Shown: positions 1 through 5,682 of the stretch, piece by piece | Numbering within the stretch: position 1 is the stretch's first letter | Layout: each line of letters starts with the position of its first letter | Assembly (NCBI GenBank): GCA_947485425.1 | Contig: CANKSK010000087.1 | Coordinates: 1 to 5,682, forward strand | DNA length: 5,682 nt | Direction: 5' to 3' | Source: Bacteroidota bacterium | Lineage (GTDB): Bacteria > Bacteroidota > Bacteroidia > AKYH767-A > CANKSK01 | The notes under the pieces: generated by a model | The model's database searches: none | The model's input: the letters and a program-made list of their open reading frames with translations, nothing else | Told to the model about the DNA's origin: nothing | Position numbers and translations under genes: made by a program

Positions 1-40
1 CATAGAAATCAAGCAAATACTTTTTTAAAGAAAGTGCTTG
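1..40 (-). terminator. Possible hairpin terminator after the LysM gene
   Basis: CAAGCA at 10-15 pairs perfectly with TGCTTG at 35-40, and an inner CTTT/AAAG pairing (20-23 with 27-30) can extend the stem after an internal loop. Read on the minus strand, the hairpin starts directly after the TAG stop codon (43-41). The bases that follow it (ATTTCTATG) form only a weak T tract, so termination is plausible but not certain. No other feature is seen in these 40 bases. Confidence 0.35.
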
Positions 41-1234
41 CTATTTGGTGTCGCCATAACTAAGCGAAACTTGAAATTTTTGGTCGATGGCCTCCATTTT
101 ATCAACAGCTGCTTTGGAGATTTTGATGATGACATTGTTGTTGTCACCGGTATCAGGCAAGGTACCCACAACCTTTACAAAAACATCTTTATTGTTCAAG
201 GTATTGGTAACCTTGATAATGGTACCAATAGGCGCTGTGCGGTGCAAAGCATAAAATTTAGAGGGATTGATATCCTTATCATTAATCCATAAAGCAATGC
301 CTCTTTCATTCACTTCTTTTACATTGATATCTGCCTTGGGTGCACGTGGGATGGTGGTATTCAAATTTTTAACAGGCTTCGCGGCATCTGTTTCTGAAGA
401 CTGAACGGTAGCCACTTCTTTTTGCATCGGCTGAACAGCAGTCTTTGGAGCTTCCTCAGCCTTTACTTCAGTAGCATTTGTTTGATTGTTATTTCCAAAG
501 CCTACCACCAATTGCTGATTGGGTTTCAGTTCATCACTCACCAAGTTATTCCATCCAATTAATTCGCTTAAACCAATGCTATACTTTTGAGAGATGCTAA
601 AAATCGTCTCTCCTTGTTTTACTTGATGAATAATGGGGAATTTACCTTTTACGATTTCAGAAACCGGCTTCACTGCGGTTTGTTTTGATGATACTTCATT
701 TTTCTTAACTACAGGGGCTTCCTTTACCTCCTTTTGAACCGGTGCAGCCAACTTTTTACTTTCATCTTTTTTTACCTCTGCTGGAGTAGACATAGCCGTT
801 TCTTTTGCAATTACAGTATTTGCTTTTACGGCAGTGGTTGCTTCTTTAGGTTTTGCAATGGGCTCAGAAGCTTTTATTTTTTCTTCTTTTTTTGCAACCA
901 CTTCTTTTATGGGTTTTTCATTTTCTGTTAATGAAACTTCCGGTTTTGATATCGGTGGAATAATAAAAGGTTTATCAGTCATGGGGATTAAAATGGTATT
1001 GCCCACTTTAAGATCACCCTGTATTTTGGCATTTGCTTTTTGAAGTGCAATGGGGCTCACTTTGTATCTTCTTGCCACACTATACCAATAGTCTTTCATC
1101 TCCACTTTATGCACAATAAATTTTTTCCCCTGAACCACCTTTACCCCAGTAGAATCAAAGGGTGCGAAAGCAAACAACGATCTAGAAATGAACAACAAAA
1201 AGAACAGGCAGAAAACTTTTTTACAAACAGGCAT
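41..1234 (-). CDS. Secreted protein with two LysM domains and a C-terminal RlpA-like (double-psi beta-barrel) domain
   Basis: This 397-residue protein probably binds peptidoglycan in the periplasm or at the cell surface. Residues 1-24 form a signal peptide (KK, then a hydrophobic run ending LFAFA); no lipobox is seen. LysM 1 spans about residues 40-84 (VHKVEMKDYWYSVARRYKVS onward, ending ILIP). LysM 2 spans about 201-245 (HQVKQGETIFSISQKYSIG, then WNN and ending LVV). A Lys/Glu/Ala/Val/Pro-rich linker of about 110 residues separates them, and a second linker follows to about 300. Residues 305-392 resemble the RlpA fold: RGIALW, LHRTAPIGTIIKVTNTLNNK and KISKAAVDKM match the usual G.A.W, AH..LPFGT.V.VTN and DLS.AAA..L pattern. 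The family His is present (H331), but the segment matching the usual NDRGP reads VGTLP, so the catalytic Asp seems absent and lytic activity is doubtful. The domain calls are firm for LysM and good for the barrel; the biological role is unknown. It lies downstream of and co-oriented with the symporter gene, 58 bases apart. Confidence 0.88.
   Translation of the reverse strand: MPVCKKVFCLFFLLFISRSLFAFAPFDSTGVKVVQGKKFIVHKVEMKDYWYSVARRYKVSPIALQKANAKIQGDLKVGNTILIPMTDKPFIIPPISKPEVSLTENEKPIKEVVAKKEEKIKASEPIAKPKEATTAVKANTVIAKETAMSTPAEVKKDESKKLAAPVQKEVKEAPVVKKNEVSSKQTAVKPVSEIVKGKFPIIHQVKQGETIFSISQKYSIGLSELIGWNNLVSDELKPNQQLVVGFGNNNQTNATEVKAEEAPKTAVQPMQKEVATVQSSETDAAKPVKNLNTTIPRAPKADINVKEVNERGIALWINDKDINPSKFYALHRTAPIGTIIKVTNTLNNKDVFVKVVGTLPDTGDNNNVIIKISKAAVDKMEAIDQKFQVSLSYGDTK
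641..967 (-). other. Low-complexity Lys/Glu/Ala/Val/Pro linker between the LysM domains
   Basis: This segment encodes about residues 90-198 of the LysM protein. It is built almost only from Lys, Glu, Ala, Val, Pro, Thr and Ser, with recurring short units such as KPKEA, KKEEK, VKKDE, VKKNE and VQKEVKEAP. It has no hydrophobic core, so it should be extended and flexible, much like the periplasm-spanning linker of TonB. The coding strand is A-rich, which creates phenylalanine-rich antisense open frames that are not genes. Confidence 0.7.
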
Positions 1235-1250
1235 AGAATATTTTTTTTTA

Positions 1251-1258
1251 CAAAATTA
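1251..1258 (-). promoter_or_regulatory. Candidate Bacteroidetes -7 box for the LysM gene
   Basis: On the minus strand this reads TAATTTTG, a full match to the Bacteroidetes -7 consensus TAnnTTTG, 16 bases upstream of the ATG at 1234. The bases between are A-rich (a run of nine A on the coding strand). No good TTTG -33 element is seen at the usual distance, so the promoter may be weak, or the gene may mainly be read through from the symporter. Confidence 0.45.
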
Positions 1259-1292
1259 CTAAATTGTCATGACTAAACGCACAGAAATAAAA

Positions 1293-2780
1293 TTATTCGT
1301 GTTGCAAAATCAAGCTCCCTTTTCGGCTTATCAATAGCATTCCTAGATAAGTCAAAAATCCATTGATGAGCAACATTTCAAATCCAAATTTATACCCATT
1401 GAGCAAAACGGCAGAGTATGTATTGAGGAGAAAACAGATAACAGGAGAAAGCAGGCATATATAAGGAATCCATTTGTCCATCACTTTTCTTTTGCTAAAC
1501 AAACCAAAGGAAAACAGGCCGAGCAAAGGACCATAGGTATAACCGGCAACGGTAAATACGGTTCTAATAACACTGTCATCATTGATGGCACGAAAAATCA
1601 AAATAATGACAATAATTACCGCTGACATCAATAAATGTACCCATTTTCGAATTTGAACGGAGTTTTTAGGTGTCTGCGTATCAAAATCCAAGAAATCAAC
1701 ACAAACAGAGGTGGTGAGAGCGGTAAGGGCTGAGTCGGTACTTGCATAGGTAGCCGCCACAAGTCCCATTATGAACAAAAATCCAACCAAGGGGTGCAAA
1801 TAGCCCTTAATGGCCATCATCGGATAAAAATCATCACTTTTCGCGGGAATTTGGATGCCTTTTTGGGCTGCATACATATACAGCAAAGAACCCAAACAAA
1901 GAAATACCAGATTGACCAGCAGAATGATGATACTAAAGGAATACATATTTTTTTGGGCTTCTTTCAAATTTTTGCAGCTCAGATTTTTCTGCATCAAATC
2001 CTGATCAAGCCCAGTCATCACGATGGCAATAAATATTCCACTGATAAATTGCTTAAAAAAGTACTTTTTCTCATCTATATTCCAAAAGAAGACCTGAGAA
2101 TATTTCGAATCGCGAATAGATACAACCAAATCCTTCAATCCCAAGTTCATATGTGAAGCGAGCACAAAAACACTCATCACCATTGCAAGCAATAAGAAAA
2201 AGGTTTGGAGGGTATCGGTCCATATGATGGTTTTAATTCCACCTTTAAAGGTATAGAGCCAAACCAGGAAAATGGTAACAGAAACCGTAACAGCATAAGG
2301 TATGCCCCAATAGTCAAAAACAGCAATTTGCAGCACATTGGCCACAATAAACAAACGAAGAGCAGAACCGATGGATCTAGACACGAGAAAAAAGAAAGCC
2401 CCCGTTTTATAGGCCCAAAATCCAAAGCGTTTTTCCAAATAGGTATAAATGGAAGTTAGGTTCATATTGTAATAGAGGGGCAAAAGAACCCTTGCGATGA
2501 TGAAATAGCCCACTACATATCCCAAAACCATCTGCAAATAAGAAAACTGCCGAAATCCATGTTCGCCAACACCGGCAAAACCAACTTCACCTGCAACCGA
2601 AATAAAAGTGACACCTGAAATAGAGGTGCCAATCATACCAAAGGCAACTACATACCAGGCAGATTTCTTATTACCCGTAAAAAAGGCATCATTTCCGTCA
2701 TTTTTTGACGTACGGAGCGATATGAGGATTAAAACGGCAAAATATACCGCTATAAAGACAGCAATGAGAATTGGAGACAT
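1293..2780 (-). CDS. Sodium:solute symporter (SSS family)
   Basis: This 495-residue inner-membrane protein should couple Na+ entry to uptake of a small solute. About 13 hydrophobic segments are visible, as expected for the LeuT-fold SSS family, and the length is normal. Family marks are the first-helix motif GMIGTSISGVTFISVAG (48-64), the signature TFKGGIKTIIWTDTLQ (177-192), GLDQDLMQKNLSCKNLKEAQ (257-276, typical of Bacteroidetes members) and GLVAATYASTDSALTALTTS (339-358), in the helix that carries Na2-site hydroxyls in PutP and vSGLT. The N-terminus starts directly with the first membrane helix, and the ATG sits 4 bases after a promoter box, so the start is well supported. Substrate cannot be read from the sequence: sugars, amino acids, proline-like solutes and sialic acid are all transported by this family, and no catabolic genes lie nearby to narrow it. 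It is divergent from recR. Confidence 0.93.
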   Translation of the reverse strand: MSPILIAVFIAVYFAVLILISLRTSKNDGNDAFFTGNKKSAWYVVAFGMIGTSISGVTFISVAGEVGFAGVGEHGFRQFSYLQMVLGYVVGYFIIARVLLPLYYNMNLTSIYTYLEKRFGFWAYKTGAFFFLVSRSIGSALRLFIVANVLQIAVFDYWGIPYAVTVSVTIFLVWLYTFKGGIKTIIWTDTLQTFFLLLAMVMSVFVLASHMNLGLKDLVVSIRDSKYSQVFFWNIDEKKYFFKQFISGIFIAIVMTGLDQDLMQKNLSCKNLKEAQKNMYSFSIIILLVNLVFLCLGSLLYMYAAQKGIQIPAKSDDFYPMMAIKGYLHPLVGFLFIMGLVAATYASTDSALTALTTSVCVDFLDFDTQTPKNSVQIRKWVHLLMSAVIIVIILIFRAINDDSVIRTVFTVAGYTYGPLLGLFSFGLFSKRKVMDKWIPYICLLSPVICFLLNTYSAVLLNGYKFGFEMLLINGFLTYLGMLLISRKGSLILQHE

Positions 2781-2784
2781 GCGG

Positions 2785-2792
2785 CAAATTTA
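2785..2792 (-). promoter_or_regulatory. Candidate -7 box for the symporter gene, likely leaderless
   Basis: The minus strand reads TAAATTTG, a full TAnnTTTG match. Only 4 bases (CCGC) separate it from the ATG at 2780, so transcription would start at or next to the first base of the start codon. The -33 region is poor: T-rich, but without an exact TTTG at the usual distance. Confidence 0.5.
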
Positions 2793-2810
2793 AGAGAATA
2801 TGTAAATCGT

Positions 2811-2842
2811 TTTGTAAAAATTTCAGGATATATTTACTTTTG
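2811..2842 (+). promoter_or_regulatory. Candidate Bacteroidetes promoter of recR, likely leaderless
   Basis: TTTG at 2811-2814 and TACTTTTG at 2835-2842 match the -33 (TTTG) and -7 (TAnnTTTG) elements with a 20-base spacer, close to the known optimum. The -7 box ends 4 bases before the recR ATG at 2847, so the mRNA should begin at or within a base or two of the start codon. No Shine-Dalgarno sequence precedes the ATG, which agrees with leaderless initiation. Confidence 0.6.
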
Positions 2843-2846
2843 AGCA

Positions 2847-3464
2847 ATGAATTTCCCATCAGCCCTTGTTGAAGAAGCCGTAAATGAACTTTCCGGACTA
2901 CCTGGAATAGGTAAAAAAACGGCATTAAGGCTTGTTTTATTCCTTTTGAAGCAAGATATCCCCCATGTAGAAAAATTCGGGAATGCCTTTATCAAGCTTC
3001 GAAAAAATATTATCTACTGCAAAGCGTGTCACAATTTATCAGATTATGAAATTTGTGATATTTGTCAAAACGATAAGAGAGACATTGGGACGATTTGTGT
3101 GGTTGAAGATGTACGAGATGTAATGGCCATCGAAAATACGGGACAATTTCATGGCAAATACCACGTGTTGGGAGGTATTATTTCTCCCATGAATGGCATA
3201 GGCCCTGCTGATTTGCAAATAGAAACCCTAGTTCAAAAGGTCCTTTCAGGAAAAATAACAGAGGTTATTATGGCGCTAAGTACCACCATAGAAGGAGATA
3301 CGACCGTATTTTATATTTATAAAAAATTATCCAAGCTGATAGAAGGGCATTTGAAATTTACAGTCATTGCCAGAGGGATTGCCATTGGGGATGAAATAGA
3401 ATATGCAGACGAAATAACCCTTGGCAGATCTATTCTAAACCGTGTACCCTTTACCAAAAGCTAA
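2847..3464 (+). CDS. recR: Recombination mediator protein RecR
   Basis: RecR acts with RecO (and RecF) in the cytoplasm to load RecA onto SSB-coated single-stranded DNA during gap and break repair. The 205 residues match the family's usual length of about 200. Domains in order are a helix-hairpin-helix DNA-binding motif ([12 protein letters not shown], 18-29), a four-cysteine zinc finger (C58, C61, C70, C73; CKAC then CDIC), a Toprim domain from about 81 ([15 protein letters not shown], then [15 protein letters not shown] at 106-120) and the C-terminal family motif [20 protein letters not shown] (174-193). All key residues are present, so it looks functional. The start [12 protein letters not shown] is the usual RecR N-terminus. 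It is transcribed away from the symporter and toward the glycosyltransferase 67 bases downstream, with which it may be co-transcribed because no clear promoter is seen in that gap. Confidence 0.97.
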   Translation: MNFPSALVEEAVNELSGLPGIGKKTALRLVLFLLKQDIPHVEKFGNAFIKLRKNIIYCKACHNLSDYEICDICQNDKRDIGTICVVEDVRDVMAIENTGQFHGKYHVLGGIISPMNGIGPADLQIETLVQKVLSGKITEVIMALSTTIEGDTTVFYIYKKLSKLIEGHLKFTVIARGIAIGDEIEYADEITLGRSILNRVPFTKS

Positions 3465-3466
3465 AA

Positions 3467-3532
3467 TAGTATATGTGTACTTATTATTTCTATTTTCTGT
3501 TTAGTTCGCAAGATATTCAATACACATATCTA
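3467..3532. repeat. Inverted repeat filling the gap between recR and the glycosyltransferase gene
   Basis: ATATGTGTA (3471-3479) is the exact reverse complement of TACACATAT (3521-3529). Adding TAG (3467-3469) and CTA (3530-3532) with one bulged T (3470) gives 12 base pairs around a 41-base loop. The right arm ends on the A of the upstream ATG at 3532. It lacks the GC-rich stem and T tract of a terminator. It could be an operator, an mRNA structure limiting initiation, or chance in AT-rich DNA. Confidence 0.45.
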
Positions 3533-5541
3533 TGATTCCGCGTATGAAATTATCCGTAATTATTGTTAACTACAATGTAAAATATTTCCTTGAACAGGCC
3601 TTGCATGCGGTAAAAAAAGCCATGGAGCCCTTGGCAGGGAAGGTAGAAATTTTTGTTGTAGACAATCATTCTGTGGATGGATCCTGTGCGATGGTCAAAG
3701 AAAAGTTCCCTGAAGTGATTTTGATAGAGAACAAACAGAACACGGGATTTTCAAAAGCCAACAACCAAGCCATTCGCATCAGTGAAGCGGAGTATATCTT
3801 GCTATTAAATCCTGACACGGTTGTAGAGGAAGATACGTTTATCAAGATTATTGATTTTATGGATAAGCATCCTGATGCTGGTGCTTTGGGGGTAAAAATG
3901 ATTGATGGGTCAGGTAATTTTCTTCCAGAATCCAAACGCGGACTTCCAAGTCCTTCGGTGGCCTTTTACAAGATTTTTGGATTTTCTACTTTGTTTCCAT
4001 CCTCTAAAATTTTCGGAAAATATCATTTGGGATATTTAAACAAAGATGAAATTCATGAGGTAGATGTTTTGGCAGGCGCATTTATGTTGTTGCGAAAAAA
4101 AGCTTTGGATGAAATCGGTTTATTAGACGAATCATTCTTTATGTATGGAGAAGATATCGATCTCTCCTATCGAATTACAAAAGGCGGATATAAGAATTAT
4201 TATTTCCCAGATACCCGAATCATCCATTACAAAGGAGAAAGCACCAAAAAGAGCAGTATCAATTATGTTTTTATCTTTTATCAAGCCATGATTATTTTTG
4301 CTGCCAAGCATTTTTCGCAAAAGAATGCAAAAATATTTTCTATTCTGATCCATATTGCGATTTATGTAAGGGCTTTGATGGCCATTACCCTAAGATTTAT
4401 CAAAAAATCGATTTTACCTGTAGCCGATGCCCTATTTATTTATGGAGGAATATTTTTACTAAAAAGCTTTTGGGAAGAAAGCATAAAAAACAATGAAGGA
4501 CTTCACTACCCAACTGAATTCATGCATGTGGCAGTGCCCTTGTATATCATTACCTGGTTGGTGTCGAATTTCCTGAGTGGAGGATATGATCATCCCATAC
4601 GCTTAAATAAACTCATCAGAGGGGTTTTCTCTGGAACCATTTTAATCCTTGTGGTATATGCACTTTTAAGCGAATCCCTTCGATTTTCTCGTGCAATCAT
4701 TTTATTAGGGGCCATATGGTCTTGCATATCCATGATTAGTTTGCGATTTATTTTAAATATTTTGGGGCTAAAGCAGTTCAGATTTGAAAATCAATATAAA
4801 AAACGCATTCTCATAGTAGGTGGAGAAGATGAAGGACAAAGGGTACTTTCTTTAATCAAACATGCAGTAGAACACGTTAATTTTATTGGTTTTGTAAAGC
4901 CGATAGTAACAGGAGAAGGCTACAATGGAGGCAGTTTCCCCATCGATTATAATCGCTACTATTTAGGAGAATTAGAGCAAATCAATAACATCATTGATGT
5001 ATATCAAGCGGAAGAAATTATTTTTTGTTCAAAGGATATTTCTGCCCATCAGATTATCAATTTGATGTCACAAACAGGTCATAACAACTTGGAATACAAG
5101 ATTGCACCCCCTGAAAGTTTTTCAATCATCGGTTCCAATTCCGTTGACAATGCAGGAGATCTGTATGTTCTTGACATCAATTCAATTACCAAGGCAAGCA
5201 ATAAGCGCAACAAAAGGCTTTTCGATTTATCTGTATCAGTAATTTTGCTCATTTTATCCCCATTTTTATTTTTTGCAGTGAAAAACCCAATATGTTTCCT
5301 CAGGAATATTCTACAGGTCTTTTTGGGAAAAAAATCCTGGGTAGGCTATACCAATCAGCCTTCAGATTTTAACCTGCCCAAAATCAGAAAAGGTGTGCTT
5401 ACACCTTTGGATATGATCCAAATGGATACTACCGATTCCAATACCATCGACAAATTAAACATGTTATATGCAAAAGATTATCAAATCTACAAGGATGCGC
5501 ACATCCTCATAAAAGCATATGACAAATTAGGAAGATGTTAA
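3532..5541 (+). CDS. Membrane GT2 glycosyltransferase fused to a degenerate polyprenyl-phosphate sugar-phosphate transferase-like region
   Basis: This 669-residue protein probably adds a sugar during exopolysaccharide or O-antigen-like glycan assembly at the inner membrane. Residues 7-240 are a GT2 domain of the rhamnosyltransferase-like type: SVIIVNYN (8-15), VVDNHSVDGS (42-51), NTGFSKANNQAI (70-81), the metal-site-like NPD (93-95) and FMYGEDIDLSYR (203-214), with E207/D208 the likely catalytic base region. Several membrane segments follow (about 268-290, 297-315, 332-350, 364-380, 386-410), then a Rossmann-like domain (RILIVGGEDEG, 425-435) as in WcaJ/WbaP-type enzymes, and KRLFDLSVSVILLILSPFLF (561-580), which matches the helix leading into their catalytic domain. 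After it, the FRSM-type and Asp/Glu catalytic motifs are missing; only a tail with GKKSWVGY (599-606) recalls the ending G.MS.VGPRP. ATG 3544 (MKLSVII, 665 residues) is an equally good or better start. The GT2 call is strong; donor and acceptor are unknown. Confidence 0.85.
   Translation: MIPRMKLSVIIVNYNVKYFLEQALHAVKKAMEPLAGKVEIFVVDNHSVDGSCAMVKEKFPEVILIENKQNTGFSKANNQAIRISEAEYILLLNPDTVVEEDTFIKIIDFMDKHPDAGALGVKMIDGSGNFLPESKRGLPSPSVAFYKIFGFSTLFPSSKIFGKYHLGYLNKDEIHEVDVLAGAFMLLRKKALDEIGLLDESFFMYGEDIDLSYRITKGGYKNYYFPDTRIIHYKGESTKKSSINYVFIFYQAMIIFAAKHFSQKNAKIFSILIHIAIYVRALMAITLRFIKKSILPVADALFIYGGIFLLKSFWEESIKNNEGLHYPTEFMHVAVPLYIITWLVSNFLSGGYDHPIRLNKLIRGVFSGTILILVVYALLSESLRFSRAIILLGAIWSCISMISLRFILNILGLKQFRFENQYKKRILIVGGEDEGQRVLSLIKHAVEHVNFIGFVKPIVTGEGYNGGSFPIDYNRYYLGELEQINNIIDVYQAEEIIFCSKDISAHQIINLMSQTGHNNLEYKIAPPESFSIIGSNSVDNAGDLYVLDINSITKASNKRNKRLFDLSVSVILLILSPFLFFAVKNPICFLRNILQVFLGKKSWVGYTNQPSDFNLPKIRKGVLTPLDMIQMDTTDSNTIDKLNMLYAKDYQIYKDAHILIKAYDKLGRC
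5209..5541 (+). other. Residual phosphoglycosyltransferase-like C-terminus without catalytic core
   Basis: Codons 560-669 of the glycosyltransferase gene. The amphipathic start and hydrophobic helix (KRLFDLSVSVILLILSP) are as in polyprenyl-phosphate sugar-1-phosphate transferases, but the 70-90 residues that normally follow and hold the catalytic Asp-Glu pair and the Lys-Phe-Arg-Ser-Met motif are not there. The reading frame is open throughout and the other frames hold no lost piece, so this looks like an evolved in-frame loss rather than a recent mutation. Confidence 0.6.
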
Positions 5542-5558
5542 TTATCGATAGAATTTTA

Positions 5559-5566
5559 TAAATTTG
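5559..5566 (+). promoter_or_regulatory. Candidate -7 box for the E2 gene
   Basis: TAAATTTG fully matches TAnnTTTG and ends 22 bases before the ATG at 5589, giving a predicted leader of roughly 15-20 bases. No TTTG -33 element is seen at the usual distance upstream; that place holds the end of the glycosyltransferase gene. The leader is A-rich before the ATG and lacks a Shine-Dalgarno sequence. Confidence 0.45.
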
Positions 5567-5588
5567 CGTGATTCCTTAAAAAAGCGTT

Positions 5589-5682
5589 ATGTCACAAACC
5601 GAAATGATTATGCCCAAAATGGGTGAGAGTGTTGCAGAAGCAACTATTTTGAAATGGCTCAAAAATGAGGGAGATCAGGTAA
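5589..5682 (+). CDS. Dihydrolipoamide acyltransferase (E2 of a 2-oxo acid dehydrogenase complex), N-terminal part only
   Basis: Only the first 31 codons are inside the window. They begin MSQTEMIMPKMGESVAEATI and continue LKWLKNEGDQV, the opening strand and turn of a lipoyl domain. The lipoylated lysine, normally about 10-12 residues further on, lies outside. E2 enzymes carry acyl groups on lipoyl arms between the E1 and E3 subunits in the cytoplasm. The form MPKMGESVAEATI is closest to the branched-chain/2-oxoglutarate style of E2 rather than pyruvate E2, but this short piece cannot settle the substrate. The gene is 47 bases after the glycosyltransferase stop and has its own promoter candidate, so it is probably a separate unit. 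Confidence 0.88.
   Translation, partial: MSQTEMIMPKMGESVAEATILKWLKNEGDQV

Noticed and set aside
38..292. Plus-strand open frame of 84 codons opposite the RlpA-like domain
   Set aside because: No recognisable motif and full overlap with a supported domain on the other strand.
734..1043. Plus-strand open frames rich in phenylalanine opposite the LysM gene
   Set aside because: They are the antisense of the lysine-rich linker; composition is fully explained by A-rich codons on the minus strand, and the LysM gene is well supported.
1266..1273. Perfect palindrome GTCATGAC between the symporter stop and the LysM start
   Set aside because: Only 8 bases with no paired extension on either side; too short to call an operator or terminator.
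3465..3531. Possible promoter for the glycosyltransferase in the gap after recR
   Set aside because: No TAnnTTTG match was found on the plus strand in this gap; nearby T-rich stretches such as TATTTTCTG deviate from the consensus.
5250..5360. Frameshift or assembly error as the cause of the missing phosphoglycosyltransferase core
   Set aside because: The frame is open on both sides, the sequence reads smoothly into the GKKSWVGY tail, and no lost catalytic motif appears in the other frames.
5543..5550. Palindrome TATCGATA just after the glycosyltransferase stop
   Set aside because: Short AT-rich palindrome with no longer stem and no T tract, so it is not supported as a terminator.
1..5682. 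Mobile element, CRISPR array, toxin-antitoxin or defence system
   Set aside because: No transposase, integrase, repeat-spacer pattern or small paired genes were seen; the genes are typical chromosomal ones with uniform base composition.

Overview
The window looks like an ordinary chromosomal stretch of a low-GC member of the Bacteroidetes (Bacteroidota), most likely near the Chitinophagales/Chitinophagaceae; the family-level placement is inference. The phylum rests on three things: matches to the Bacteroidetes -7 promoter element TAnnTTTG upstream of four of the five genes, the lack of convincing Shine-Dalgarno sequences, and protein styles typical of that phylum (the symporter, the RecR and the LysM/RlpA-like protein). 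Coding density is high and no stretch over 300 bases lacks a gene. I see no RNA genes, CRISPR array, insertion sequence or phage gene.

Left part, minus strand: a secreted cell-wall-type protein with two LysM domains and a C-terminal RlpA-like double-psi beta-barrel (41-1234), preceded by a sodium:solute symporter of the SSS family (1293-2780). They point the same way with a 58-base gap that holds a promoter candidate for the LysM gene.

Middle: a 66-base divergent region (2781-2846) separates the symporter from recR (2847-3464). It carries one TAnnTTTG box per direction, each ending exactly 4 bases before the respective ATG, so both mRNAs are predicted to be leaderless or nearly so.

Right part, plus strand: recR is followed after 67 bases by a large membrane glycosyltransferase gene (3532-5541). 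It encodes an N-terminal GT2 enzyme fused to a membrane and Rossmann scaffold resembling polyprenyl-phosphate sugar-1-phosphate transferases (WcaJ/WbaP type), but with the catalytic core of that second enzyme apparently missing. The gap between recR and this gene contains a long inverted repeat whose right arm reaches the annotated start codon. The window ends inside the lipoyl domain of a 2-oxo acid dehydrogenase E2 gene (5589 onward), which has its own promoter candidate.

The genes do not form one pathway: envelope functions (LysM protein, glycosyltransferase), transport, DNA repair and central metabolism lie side by side. I found no clear new multi-gene system. The points most worth following are the GT2/pseudo-phosphoglycosyltransferase fusion, the symmetrical leaderless divergent promoters, and the RlpA-like domain lacking its usual catalytic aspartate.
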